64,000 nt of DNA. It comes from Antrihabitans stalagmiti (GTDB lineage: Bacteria > Actinomycetota > Actinomycetes > Mycobacteriales > Mycobacteriaceae). The stretch lies in NCBI RefSeq assembly GCF_016482825.1, contig NZ_JAEMNV010000003.1:682001-746000 (forward strand), written 5' to 3'. Positions 53,724-62,387 of the stretch are shown one piece after another. The translations under genes and the position numbers were made by a program. Below the pieces are notes generated by a model, which saw only the letters and a program-made list of their open reading frames with translations, searched no databases and had not been told where the DNA came from. Each line of letters begins with the position of its first letter. Position 1 is the stretch's first letter.

Positions 53724-55898
53724 TCAGCCGGAACGGTTTTCGGCGTAGGTAGCGAGGGCGGCTACCTGCACCGGATCGAGCGATGGCCGGACAGCTTTGC
53801 GTGCTGCGGCGACATCGGCTGCCGTCACATCGGCGGCGTCGATGCTTCGCCGCATCGCGGCAAGTGCTGATTCTCGCAGCAGCGCAGCGCAATCCGCAGC
53901 GGAATAGCCGTCGAGATCGTCGGCGAGCGCATCGAGATCGACATCGTCGGCCAGTGGCACCGATCGCCCCGTCGTCCGCAGAATGTCGCGCCGCGCCTCG
54001 GCGTTCGGCGGAGGCACAAAGACCAGTCGTTCCAACCGGCCTGGACGCAACAATGCGGGATCGATGAGCTCCGGCCGGTTGGTGGCGCCGAGGACAACGA
54101 CGTCGCGGAGCGGCTCGATGCCGTCGAGTTCGGTCAGCAGGGCGGCGACGACACGATCGCCGACGCCGGAATCCGAGCTCTGTCCGCGACGCGGCGCAAG
54201 AGCGTCGACCTCGTCGAGGAATACCAGCGAGGGTGCCGAATCCCTTGCACGCTGGAACAATTCACGTACGGCCTTCTCCGATGCGCCGACCCACTTGTCC
54301 ATCAGTTCGGCACCTTTGACTGCGTGCACGCTCAACTGACCGCTGCTCGCGAGTGCTCTGACGAGGAAGGTCTTACCGCAACCGGGCGGACCGTAGAGCA
54401 GGACCCCGCGCGGCGGATCGACACCGAGTCGCGCGAACGAATCGGGGTGGCGTAGCGGCCACAGCACGGCTTCGGTGAGCGCCTGTTTGGTCTCGACCAT
54501 GTCGCCGACGTCGTCGAGGGTGAGGCTGCCGATCGCGAGTTCCTCTGTGCCGGAACGCGACAGCGGGCGGATGACCTCGAGAGCACCGAGCAGGTCGGCC
54601 TGCTCGAGTACGGGTTCCTCGTGTGCCTTACTGGCGCGGGAGGCGGCGCGCAACGCGGCCTCGCGACAGAGTGCCGTGAGATCTGCGATAACGAAACCGG
54701 GTGTCCGTGACGCGATCTCGTCGAGCTTCAATTCTCCGGTCGGAACCTTGCGAAGCAGCAACTCCAGCAGAGCTTTTCGGACCGAGCCATCCGGAAGGCT
54801 CAGCGCCAGTTCACGATCGCACAGGTCGGGTCCGCGGAGCCTTTCGTCGACTGCGTCCGGATGTGCGGTGGTCGCCACGAACGCGACACCAGGCGTGCGG
54901 AGCGCTGCGCGAATCTGGTCGAGTATCAGCGTCGCAACCGGCTCGGGTTCGTTCGGCAGCAATGCGTCGATGTCGGTGATCAGCAAAACTCCGCCCGTCG
55001 CCACCGCGGCGACCCCTTCGCTGACTTCCCGCAATCGCGAGCCGATGTCGGTCGCGCCGACGGTCGGACCGTCGAGCTCTACGACGTTGCGTGCAGCGAG
55101 CACCGACCGGGCGAGCGTCGCTTTGCCGACCCCGGCCGGACCGGTGATGAGCACGCCGAGATGTGGGGACGCGCGCAGCGTGCGTAGCAACTCTGGTTCG
55201 TCGAGGGCGAGTCCGAGCCATTCGGTGAGCTTTGCAGCCTGGACCTGCGCACCGACAAGATCCTCCACTGCCACGGTGGGCATGGCGGGAGCCGACGCAG
55301 GGGTGATCGAGGTACCGCTCGCACCGACGGCCGTTCTGATCTCACCCGATCCCCAGACCACCGCCGTGTTGGGTTGCACGCTGACCGGACCCGTCGACGG
55401 ATCGAGTGCGGTGACGGTCAGCAGTTCCGAGGTCCATGCGACGCCGAAGGTACGCGAAAGTGCTTGTGTGGCAGCGGCGGTGCTCGTGCCGGGACCGAGA
55501 TCGCGGGGCAACAGCGACACGGTGTCGCCGACGGTGACGACCTTGCCGAGCAGCGCCTGTCGCAATGTGGCAGCCGAGATCGAGTGGGTCGCCAACGCGG
55601 ACCCGCTCACCGAAACTCGCTTGGCGCCGAAGACCGTCGCGGGCGCGATGACGACGGACGCATCTTCCTTGATGCCCGCGTTGGACAGGGTTACGTCGTC
55701 GAGGAGGGCGGTTCCGGTGGGCGTACCTGCCGGTGCGATCCCGGCGACCGCGGCGGTGCGGCGGGACCCGACAAGCGAGATCCCGTCCCATTCCCTCAGG
55801 CCGAGTGCGGTGAGCACTTCGGGATGAAGGCGTACGACGCCGCGGCGGGTGTCGGCGGCCGAGTTGTTGAGGCGGGCGGTCAGCGCGAGTTCGGGCAC
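53724..55898 (-). CDS. Cdc48-like double AAA ATPase (Rv0435c-like)
   Basis: 724-residue AAA+ protein: N-terminal double-psi-barrel-like domain (~1-200), D1 module with GPAGVGKATLA and TDIDALLP, and D2 module with GPPGCGKTFL (K509), VFLDEVDAL, and arginine-finger region NRPELIDPALLRPGRLERL. In D1 the Walker A Thr/Ser is Ala260 and the Walker B Glu is Ile310, so D1 probably binds nucleotide without hydrolysis. The orthologue precedes pssA-psd in M. tuberculosis as well. Confidence 0.92.
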   Translation of the reverse strand: MPELALTARLNNSAADTRRGVVRLHPEVLTALGLREWDGISLVGSRRTAAVAGIAPAGTPTGTALLDDVTLSNAGIKEDASVVIAPATVFGAKRVSVSGSALATHSISAATLRQALLGKVVTVGDTVSLLPRDLGPGTSTAAATQALSRTFGVAWTSELLTVTALDPSTGPVSVQPNTAVVWGSGEIRTAVGASGTSITPASAPAMPTVAVEDLVGAQVQAAKLTEWLGLALDEPELLRTLRASPHLGVLITGPAGVGKATLARSVLAARNVVELDGPTVGATDIGSRLREVSEGVAAVATGGVLLITDIDALLPNEPEPVATLILDQIRAALRTPGVAFVATTAHPDAVDERLRGPDLCDRELALSLPDGSVRKALLELLLRKVPTGELKLDEIASRTPGFVIADLTALCREAALRAASRASKAHEEPVLEQADLLGALEVIRPLSRSGTEELAIGSLTLDDVGDMVETKQALTEAVLWPLRHPDSFARLGVDPPRGVLLYGPPGCGKTFLVRALASSGQLSVHAVKGAELMDKWVGASEKAVRELFQRARDSAPSLVFLDEVDALAPRRGQSSDSGVGDRVVAALLTELDGIEPLRDVVVLGATNRPELIDPALLRPGRLERLVFVPPPNAEARRDILRTTGRSVPLADDVDLDALADDLDGYSAADCAALLRESALAAMRRSIDAADVTAADVAAARKAVRPSLDPVQVAALATYAENRSG

Positions 55899-55904
55899 GT
55901 GCCG

Positions 55905-56780
55905 CTACTCGCCGCTCGGCCTGCGAAGCCGCAGTCGTGCGGACGATCGACGGATCTGACCAGGCGAGGACCGTCGGATCGCGCGGCGCTCGGCGCGTCG
56001 TTCTGCAGGTTTGCGATCCCAGGTCTCGGGTCGTGCTGCGACCCAGCGCTGCGACCTGACCGCAAACGGTATGTGCACGAGGTAGATGCCGACAAGCGCC
56101 ATCAGCAGGATCAGGGGATAGACGACGAGTGCTGCCGCAGCGATGGCGACGAAAACCAGAAGCACGGCCGCGAGTTGAGGCGGCACCGACACCGATTTCA
56201 TTGCCAGCGTTGGGATTCGGCTCACGATCAAGGCGGCGGAGAAGATCGTCCAGATCGCGACCAGGTAGAAGTTGGCCCACCAGCCGTCGCCGAACTCGGC
56301 GAACATGGCAATCGGCAACAGCGCGATCAAGGCACCCGCCGGAGCGGGCACTCCGACGAAGTATTCCCTCGCGTAACTCGGTCGGGTGTCGTCGTCGTTG
56401 AGGGTGTTGAAACGCGCGAGTCGTAGCACGATACTGACGGCGAAGATCAACGCAATGATCCAGCCGCCGTTGGCGTTCCGTTCCAGCAGTGCGGTGTAGA
56501 GGATGAGTGCGGGTGCGACGCCGAAGGACACAGCGTCCGACAGCGAGTCGAGTTCGGCGCCCATCTTGGAAGTGGCGTCGAGCAGGCGGGCGATACGTCC
56601 ATCGAGGGTGTCGAGCACGGCAGCGGCACCGATCATCGCCAGCGCAATGCGGAGATCGTGGTCGAGTGCGAACTTCACCGCGGAGAGCCCAGCGCACAGC
56701 GCCATGACGGTGATGACGCTCGGCAGCAGTCGCACCGGTCTTATCTGGCGCGCTCGACCCTTGATGGACTTTGCGCTCAT
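55905..56780 (-). CDS. pssA: CDP-diacylglycerol-serine O-phosphatidyltransferase
   Basis: Integral membrane enzyme that makes phosphatidylserine from CDP-diacylglycerol and serine. 291 residues with the CDP-alcohol phosphotransferase signature [26 protein letters not shown] and about seven membrane segments; the C-terminus is Arg-rich. The start overlaps the psd stop by four bases: psd-pssA operon, with the AAA ATPase next. Confidence 0.95.
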   Translation of the reverse strand: MSAKSIKGRARQIRPVRLLPSVITVMALCAGLSAVKFALDHDLRIALAMIGAAAVLDTLDGRIARLLDATSKMGAELDSLSDAVSFGVAPALILYTALLERNANGGWIIALIFAVSIVLRLARFNTLNDDDTRPSYAREYFVGVPAPAGALIALLPIAMFAEFGDGWWANFYLVAIWTIFSAALIVSRIPTLAMKSVSVPPQLAAVLLVFVAIAAAALVVYPLILLMALVGIYLVHIPFAVRSQRWVAARPETWDRKPAERRAERRAIRRSSPGQIRRSSARLRLRRPSGE

Positions 56781-57490
56781 GGGAGCTCGGCCAGCACCGT
56801 CTCGGCGCCGATGGCACGTTGACCGCGCTCGACCTGCAGGCGCGTCCCCACGGGAAAGTAGGTATCGACGCGCGACCCGAAGCGGATGAGTCCGTACGTC
56901 TCGCCGAGGGCAAGGGTGTCACCGACGTTGGCGTTGCAGACGATCCGGCGGGCGATCAAACCGGCGATTTGGACGACGGCGATCTCGTGTCCGTCGACCG
57001 TCTCGAGCAGCATGCTGTTGCGCTCGTTCACTTCGCTGGCTTCGGCGAGGTCCGCGGACAGGAATTGACCGCTCTGGTGCGTGATCGATTTGACGGTGCC
57101 TGCAACAGGGGTCCGTTGCACGTGGACGTCGAGCACGGAAAGGAAGATGCTCACCCGCGGACGCGGAGTGTCGCCGAGATTCAGTTCTGCAGGCGGAACT
57201 GCGGTGTCCACGAGTGCGACCTCGCCGTCGGCCGGAGCAACGGCAATGCCGGGACGGCTCGGCGGGACGCGGCTCGGGTGGCGGAAGAATGCGGCGCATG
57301 CGCCTGCTGTTACGAGACCTGCATTGCGAACCCACCTGTGCTTGCGACCGAGGCCGGCGACCGCGAGGGGTCCGACGACAAAGGGCAGGCCAGCGGGGTG
57401 CAGCGGAGGAATTGTCGAGCGAATCAGTTCGACGAAGTGGTTGATCCCCGTTTCCGGGGGAGTGCCGATCGGCGTTGGGCGGCGGGCCAC
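56777..57490 (-). CDS. psd: phosphatidylserine decarboxylase proenzyme
   Basis: Decarboxylates phosphatidylserine to phosphatidylethanolamine after autocleavage to form a pyruvoyl group. 237 residues of the short Psd type; cleavage motif FGSR (RFGSRVD) near the C-terminus, with ADGEV and [13 protein letters not shown] upstream. GTG 57490 has AGAGGAG 4 bases upstream. Leads psd-pssA. Confidence 0.95.
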   Translation of the reverse strand: MARRPTPIGTPPETGINHFVELIRSTIPPLHPAGLPFVVGPLAVAGLGRKHRWVRNAGLVTAGACAAFFRHPSRVPPSRPGIAVAPADGEVALVDTAVPPAELNLGDTPRPRVSIFLSVLDVHVQRTPVAGTVKSITHQSGQFLSADLAEASEVNERNSMLLETVDGHEIAVVQIAGLIARRIVCNANVGDTLALGETYGLIRFGSRVDTYFPVGTRLQVERGQRAIGAETVLAELP

Positions 57491-57561
57491 GGGCTCCTCT
57501 AACGTCGTTGAACAAGGGTTGCCGTGTTGTCGAAGGAACAAGGTGCAATCCAAACAACACA

Positions 57562-57588
57562 GGCCGCCCACACTTTACGTGAGCGGCC
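57562..57588 (-). terminator. hairpin after the GlsB-like gene
   Basis: GGCCGC-C-CAC and GTG-A-GCGGCC arms around a short loop, 38 bases downstream of the minus-strand GlsB-like stop and upstream of psd. Likely terminator without T-tract. Confidence 0.45.
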
Positions 57589-57625
57589 CGGTCGGTGGTG
57601 CAGGTGCGCAGAGTGCGAAGCAGAC

Positions 57626-57904
57626 TCAGACGCGCCTGCTGCCCTTACTCGCTACGAAACGCTCGTAGCCCACGATCAGTACCGCGGCGACGATCACGCC
57701 GAGGATCAGGGCGATCCAGTCGATGCCCTTCGTGTCGTCCTTGCCGCTGATCGCGCTGAAGATGAACGATCCGGCGAATGCCCCGACTACGCCGAGCCCG
57801 ATCGTGATCGGGATCGAGATGTTCTGCTTACCCGGCAGCACCAGGCGAGCGAGAACTCCGATAATTGCGCCCAAGATGATGGCGCCGATAATTGTTCCAA
57901 TCAT
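57626..57904 (-). CDS. GlsB/YeaQ/YmgE family membrane protein
   Basis: 92-residue, three-segment membrane protein of the transglycosylase-associated family, often stress-induced. Conserved IIGAIILGAIIGVLARLVLPGKQN and GVVGAFAGSFIF. ATG 57904 follows GGGGTTGGG. Role unknown. Confidence 0.85.
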   Translation of the reverse strand: MIGTIIGAIILGAIIGVLARLVLPGKQNISIPITIGLGVVGAFAGSFIFSAISGKDDTKGIDWIALILGVIVAAVLIVGYERFVASKGSRRV

Positions 57905-58102
57905 GGAAAACCCAACCCCTTCCGAACATGCGATGGGCGTCATTGCCCAACTGAGATAACGATATTCGACGGCCGAGCCGACTGCACGCATTCTCCACTT
58001 GTGAGCATGGCCGTGTCCGACGAGTCCGCATACCCCAGGCAAACGATGCGCAAACTCTCCACGGCAATCGATCCTCGGATGGTGCTCTTCCCTACCGCCG
58101 GG

Positions 58103-58128
58103 TAGAATGTGAGGGAGCCTCACTTTTT
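58103..58128 (+). promoter_or_regulatory. fabH promoter with overlapping palindrome
   Basis: A TAGAAT -10 box (58103-58108) is followed at once by GTGAGG-GAG-CCTCAC and TTTTT (58109-58128). The dyad covers the expected transcription start, so it is better read as an operator than as an attenuator. GGGAGAACC and AGGAGAACC, a near-duplicated ribosome binding site, follow before ATG 58155. Confidence 0.5.
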
Positions 58129-58154
58129 GCTGGGAGAACCTGCTAGGAGAACCA

Positions 58155-59186
58155 ATGCCGGCCTCAATCGCTGCCATCTCGGGTGCCAAGCACACCGCGA
58201 TCCTCGGACTTGGCGTGTATCGACCCTCTCGAATCGTCACCAACGACGAGGTCGCTGGACCGATCGACTCGAGCGACGAATGGATTCGGACGCGGTCGGG
58301 GATCAAGACCCGGCGGTTCTGCGGCCCCGATGAAACGGTGGTCTCGATGAGTGTCGACGCTTCGCGCATCGCCATCGAATCGGCAGGCATTGCTCCCGAT
58401 CAGGTCGACTGCGTCGTCGTTGCCACCTCGACCTGGATGTTGCTGACGCCGGCTGCCGGCCCGCAGATCGCAACGGAACTGGGTATGAACACAACGGCCG
58501 CGTTCGACGTCTCCGCGGGTTGCGCGGGTTTCTGTCACGGTCTCAGCCTCGCTGCCGACATGGTCAAGTCGGGCACCGCTCGCCACGTACTCGTTGTCGG
58601 TGTCGAAAAGCTCAGCGACACAATCGATATGACTGATCGCACGACGGCGTTCCTCTTCGGTGATGGCGCCGGAGCGGTCGTCGTCGGACCGTCGGAGGTC
58701 AACGGCATCGGCCCGACCGTGTGGGGATCGGAGGGCGACAAGTCCGACGCCATCCGACAGACCAAGGATTGGGTCGAGTTCTTCAAAGAGATCGAAGACC
58801 TCGGCCTCGACGCGCGTCGGCCCTACCTGACGATGGAAGGCACCACCGTCTTCCGCTGGGCGGCGCACTCGCTGGAGAAGGTCTGCCGGGAATCGTTGGA
58901 TCGAGCAGGGGTAGCGGTCGAGCAACTCGACGCGCTCATCCCGCATCAGGCCAACGGCCGAATCACCGAAGTGATGGCACGGATCCTGAAGCTGCCCGAC
59001 AACTGCGCCGTCGCGAACGACATCGAAGAAATGGGCAACACCTCGGCAGCCTCGATCCCGTTGGCGATGGACACGATGCTGCGCAAAGGCGAAGCCAAGC
59101 CAGGTGACACCGCGCTACTCATCGCATTCGGCGCCGGACTCTCCTACGCGTCACAGGTCGTCTCTCTGCCCGGTGTGCCTGTCTGA
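58155..59186 (+). CDS. fabH: beta-ketoacyl-ACP synthase III
   Basis: Condenses acyl-CoA with malonyl-ACP. 343 residues of the thiolase fold with active-site Cys in DVSAGCAGFCHG, His in LIPHQANGRI and Asn in MGNTSAAS. The gene is isolated, not with fas or kas genes, so it may serve a special substrate or branched starter units. Preceded by AGGAGA and a -10-like TAGAAT. Convergent with the PQQ-type dehydrogenase gene. Confidence 0.93.
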   Translation: MPASIAAISGAKHTAILGLGVYRPSRIVTNDEVAGPIDSSDEWIRTRSGIKTRRFCGPDETVVSMSVDASRIAIESAGIAPDQVDCVVVATSTWMLLTPAAGPQIATELGMNTTAAFDVSAGCAGFCHGLSLAADMVKSGTARHVLVVGVEKLSDTIDMTDRTTAFLFGDGAGAVVVGPSEVNGIGPTVWGSEGDKSDAIRQTKDWVEFFKEIEDLGLDARRPYLTMEGTTVFRWAAHSLEKVCRESLDRAGVAVEQLDALIPHQANGRITEVMARILKLPDNCAVANDIEEMGNTSAASIPLAMDTMLRKGEAKPGDTALLIAFGAGLSYASQVVSLPGVPV

Positions 59187-59191
59187 CCTGC

Positions 59192-60346
59192 TCAGCTCGC
59201 GCGCGGCGTAACTCGCAACACCTTGTCGTCCGAACCGTTGTCGGTCGTCAGCAGCAACGACCCGTCCGGCTGCGCGGCGACAGACCTGATTCTGCCGACC
59301 GTGCCGTCCAATTCGGTGGGCGAGACCTCGTCGGCGACGCTGTTGCCATCGTCGGACAGTCGAAGCAGCAGTAGTTCCTGGCCTTTCAGCACACCGACCG
59401 CCAAGGCACCGTTCCAGTCGCCCCAGGCGTCGCCGTCGACGAAGGTGCCGCCTGCTGTCGCGATGGTCGACGGACCCGACGACCACACCGCACCGATCGC
59501 GCCCGGCACCCGTTCGGGGTCGGTCATAGGAACGGACTCGTCGTACCGGTCGGGATTTCGGTCGGGCTTCCATCCGTAGTTGCCGCCGCTGCGCAGCAGA
59601 TTCACCTCGTCGTCGCGCGAGCTGCCCTGCTCGACCGCGAAGATGCTCTCGGTGCCCGGACGTAGGGCCAACCCCTGCACGTTGCGGTGCCCGAGGGTGA
59701 AAATCGGACTGTCGGGGAACGGATTGCCTGCCGCCGGGCGTCCGGTGTTCGCGTCGATCCGCAGCACTTTGCCGCCGAGCGAGCCGAGATCCTGCGGCAC
59801 CGTCGGTCGTGCGGAATCGCCGACACCGATGTACATGGTGCCGTCGTCCATCGTTAGCAGACGACAACCGCCATGCCGACCGGAGTTGATCGGGAAGCCG
59901 TCGATCAGCGTGCCCGTTCGAGTGAGGTTGGTCCACGCGTCGTCGACGGTCCAGGTCTGCACTCGGACGTCCTTGGTGTCGCCCGACTGAAAACCCTGAC
60001 AGGTGAACAGCTTTCGTGAGCTGTCGAAGTCGTTCGCCAGGGCGATCGACATCAGGCCGGTCTCGCCCGACGCGAACAGATCGGTCTGATCGGCGGCGAC
60101 GTCGGTCGGCTGCCCGCCGGGCCGCAACGCGACGAACCGCCCGCTGCGTTCGCCGGTGAGCAGTGTCCCGTCCGGTGCGGTCACCACATCCCACGGATGA
60201 TCGAGTCCCGCCATGACGGTTTCCACGTCGAGAGCAGGGAACGACGACGGCGGGGCGGCCGACGCCCTCACGGGCTGATCGGTGCCGCACGCAGTGGCAC
60301 AGGCGAGCGCGAAAATTCCGGTCAGTGCCAACTGCGGTGCACGCAT
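59192..60346 (-). CDS. PQQ-dependent sugar dehydrogenase-like lipoprotein
   Basis: 384-residue beta-propeller of the soluble glucose/aldose sugar dehydrogenase family (GSDH domain). Signal peptide with ATAC lipobox, then LDHPWDVVTAPDGTLLTGERSG, GETGLMSIALANDF, NSGRHGGCRLLTMDDGTMYIGVGD, LGHRNVQGLALRP and WKPDRNPDRYDESVPM. ATG 60346 chosen over ATG 60355. No PQQ synthesis genes in the window. Located 10 bases downstream of the SIMPL gene. Confidence 0.85.
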   Translation of the reverse strand: MRAPQLALTGIFALACATACGTDQPVRASAAPPSSFPALDVETVMAGLDHPWDVVTAPDGTLLTGERSGRFVALRPGGQPTDVAADQTDLFASGETGLMSIALANDFDSSRKLFTCQGFQSGDTKDVRVQTWTVDDAWTNLTRTGTLIDGFPINSGRHGGCRLLTMDDGTMYIGVGDSARPTVPQDLGSLGGKVLRIDANTGRPAAGNPFPDSPIFTLGHRNVQGLALRPGTESIFAVEQGSSRDDEVNLLRSGGNYGWKPDRNPDRYDESVPMTDPERVPGAIGAVWSSGPSTIATAGGTFVDGDAWGDWNGALAVGVLKGQELLLLRLSDDGNSVADEVSPTELDGTVGRIRSVAAQPDGSLLLTTDNGSDDKVLRVTPRAS

Positions 60347-60356
60347 GAAATCCAAT

Positions 60357-61097
60357 CTAGTCGAGTGACCATTTGACGGTGACCTGGAAGCTCACCGTCT
60401 GCTGCCCCGGTTCGAGCGCGAAAGAGGCGCTGCCTTCGAGGGTGTCGCGTTGTACTTGCGGTTGTGGGATCGCAGTATCGCCGCGAACCTCGGTGATCGT
60501 GATGACGTCACCGAGCGATTCACCGGAGAGCTCGGCATATTGCTCGGCTCGGGCCTTCGCGTCGTTGAAAGCACGCTCGCGCGCGTCCGCGAGCAGTTGG
60601 GTGTTGTCGTCGATGTCGAACGAGACGCCGTCGAGGCGGGCGTTGTCGCCACCAGCCTTGACCGCCTTGTCCAGCACTTCCGAGGCCTTCGAGAGGTCCC
60701 GCACGACTATGCGCACCGAGTTCGTGACGCGATAGCCGGTGATGGTGTTGGTGCCGCCTGTCGGAAGGTTGTTGTACTCCGGCGAGACCGACAGTTGATT
60801 GGTCTGGATATCTTCCTTCGCGACGCCGCTGCCCGAGAGCGCGTCGATCATGGCGTTCGCCCGCTCGTTCGCGGTCGAGACGGCTCCGGCGACGTCGGGG
60901 GCGCTGACCTCGATCCCGACCGTCGCATTGAGGATGTCCGGCGTACCGCGGACCTCACCGTTGCCGACGACGGTGACGTCCCCGCCATCGCCCGAGTCGG
61001 AGTTTGTGCAACCACTCAATCCGAGCACCGCGACAGCGGCCGCCGCCACCCCGATTGCGGCCTTCGTTCTACGAGTGTGTGTCGTGCGAGTTTTCAT
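60357..61097 (-). CDS. SIMPL (DUF541) domain lipoprotein
   Basis: 246 residues: signal peptide with LSGC lipobox (Cys ~30), then a SIMPL domain (VVGNGEVRGTPDILNATVGIEVSAPDVAGAVSTANERANAMIDAL ... VSPEYN, GYRVTNSVRIVV, LEPGQQTVSFQVTVKWSLD). Function of the family in actinobacteria is unknown. Operon with the following sugar dehydrogenase lipoprotein. Confidence 0.88.
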   Translation of the reverse strand: MKTRTTHTRRTKAAIGVAAAAVAVLGLSGCTNSDSGDGGDVTVVGNGEVRGTPDILNATVGIEVSAPDVAGAVSTANERANAMIDALSGSGVAKEDIQTNQLSVSPEYNNLPTGGTNTITGYRVTNSVRIVVRDLSKASEVLDKAVKAGGDNARLDGVSFDIDDNTQLLADARERAFNDAKARAEQYAELSGESLGDVITITEVRGDTAIPQPQVQRDTLEGSASFALEPGQQTVSFQVTVKWSLD

Positions 61098-61278
61098 TAC
61101 GCCTGCCCCTCATTCCGTCGAAGCCGCGATTCGGCCGTCGTCCCGGACCCGACCTCGAGTGTAGAGAAATCGTGTGCCGGATTTGTGAGGGTGCAGCACA
61201 GGCGAAATGCTCGAACGGGCCACCAGTGCTCGTTTCAGCGTCGAGTTGCGACACTGATGGCCCGTTCGCGATGGCGGA

Positions 61279-61359
61279 TCAGACGTTGTTGCCGCGGTGC
61301 ACGTCGGTACCGGTCTGAGTTGTGTAGGTCGGAGCATCGGTGCGGTTGTGGACAGTCAT
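61279..61359 (-). CDS. candidate small ORF, 26 aa, with strong RBS
   Basis: A 26-codon minus-strand frame preceded by CAGGAGAATTT directly before ATG 61359, the clearest ribosome binding site in this stretch. The peptide is polar (begins MTVHNRTDAP, ends HRGNNV), with no membrane segment or cysteine. It lies between the SIMPL lipoprotein gene and the DUF8129-like frame, both on the minus strand. No family recognised. Confidence 0.4.
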   Translation of the reverse strand: MTVHNRTDAPTYTTQTGTDVHRGNNV

Positions 61360-61464
61360 AAATTCTCCTGAGTGAATAGGGCGGATGATGACCGTGCTTC
61401 GGGCATCACCCTGTGTTTTGCCGACTCGATCGAGGCGGCAAGAATGTGGGAGTCCCGATCGGCG

Positions 61465-61716
61465 CTACGAGATGCTGATGGCGTCCTTGGCGATCGTGGC
61501 GAAGTGCGTCTGGGCTGCCGAAACGACGGCGGACCGGTTCTTGTTGGTCTCCTCGAAAGACACCACTGCGCGAATGGCAGCCGGGTCTTCGAGTGTGCGA
61601 ATTGCGGCGACTGCGTCTGGGGCGGTCAAGTCTTCGTAACCGTCGATCGCTAGTTCCTCTACGTCGACGACCTTCGAATCGCTCGGTCGGACCAGTTCGC
61701 GTACGCGAGCCGGCAA
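61465..61716 (-). pseudogene. DUF8129-like C-terminal fragment, start unclear
   Basis: 83 residues from TTG 61716. The part ELAIDGYEDLTAPDAVAAIR and VSFEETNKNRSAVVSAAQ resembles the small DUF8129-type domain of Rhodococcus proteins (DYD-LT...R...E-x3-NR pattern). The open frame extends 20 codons further upstream to a TGA at 61777-61779 with no ATG/GTG, and the codons there (RAGDNLAAAAKQ) still look coding. Together with the +1-shifted 52-codon frame upstream this suggests a frameshifted or decayed longer gene. Confidence 0.5.
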
Positions 61717-61762
61717 CTGCTTCGCCGCAGCGGCAAGGTTGTCGCCCGCTCGCGCAATCCAG

Positions 61763-61921
61763 CTACCTGGCGACCATCAGCCGTTCGGCGAGATCGGTCA
61801 CTTCGGGATGATTCTTCTGTGTGGCGAGCGCCTTGAGATACGTTGCGCGACGTAGTAATTGGTATTCGAGCAGGAGATCGCCCAGTACGGCCTCATCGAG
61901 TGGTTGGGGCTGCTCGATCAT
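61763..61921 (-). CDS. small ORF, 52 aa, possibly 5' part of the shifted gene
   Basis: Minus-strand frame MIEQPQPLDEAVLGDLL...HPEVTDLAERLMVAR, helical and acidic, clearly protein-like. It ends at a TAG inside the upstream extension of the DUF8129-like frame, which is in the +1 register. A single-base shift near 61770 would join them into one protein of about 150 residues. No good ribosome binding site before ATG 61921. Confidence 0.45.
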   Translation of the reverse strand: MIEQPQPLDEAVLGDLLLEYQLLRRATYLKALATQKNHPEVTDLAERLMVAR

Positions 61922-62233
61922 CGTCTTGACCAAGGCTGCGCCACGACCGAGCGCCGGACCGCGACGGCGGGAAGATCTCGGTGTTGGTCAGCCTTGCGAG
62001 CGCTCGCAGCTGCGTGAGTATCGCGTTCTTGGGCGTAGTTGTTGGCACTGTGTTTGTCCTGACGTTGGCAGAATTGCCGAGATCGACTCGGTAGCAGAAG
62101 AATTGGAATAAATCCGGAACGACGCCAGCGGGCTCGAGCGTCTCTGCATGGACTACCCGAGTGAGGTCCTGTCAAACGCAGGGCAACGCGACATCTCCCA
62201 CACCGGGTCGATGTTCAGTGGACGACTTTCTCG
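61922..62233. other. gene-free interval
   Basis: About 310 bp with only short, Arg-rich open frames on both strands. A minus-strand frame continues the 52-codon ORF upstream (GPALGRGAALVKT) to a stop without a start codon, which again fits gene decay. Nothing else is recognisable. Confidence 0.4.
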
Positions 62234-62272
62234 CACTACTACTTTTGTAGTGTTTCCACTACTATTGTAGTG
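62234..62272. promoter_or_regulatory. paired BlaI/CopY-like inverted repeats
   Basis: CACTACTACTTTTGTAGTG (62234-62252) and CACTACTATTGTAGTG (62257-62272), two related dyads four bases apart. Each core is one base from the TACAnnTGTA box of the BlaI/MecI/CopY family. They lie about 116 bp before the DedA gene. No BlaI gene is in the window. Confidence 0.55.
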
Positions 62273-62387
62273 ACGACGACGCTCCGCAGCCGCCACAACT
62301 GGGGTCGCCACGGATGCGACGTTGCCTGGGATTCGCAAATGCTGTGCCAAGGGTGACGAATGTTGCCCGCTCACGATCGGAGCCGTC

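Noticed and set aside
62203-62270. A 19-codon plus-strand frame (starting MFSGRLSR) over the paired dyads
   Set aside because: The repeats explain its composition, it has no ribosome binding site, and it is too short to judge.
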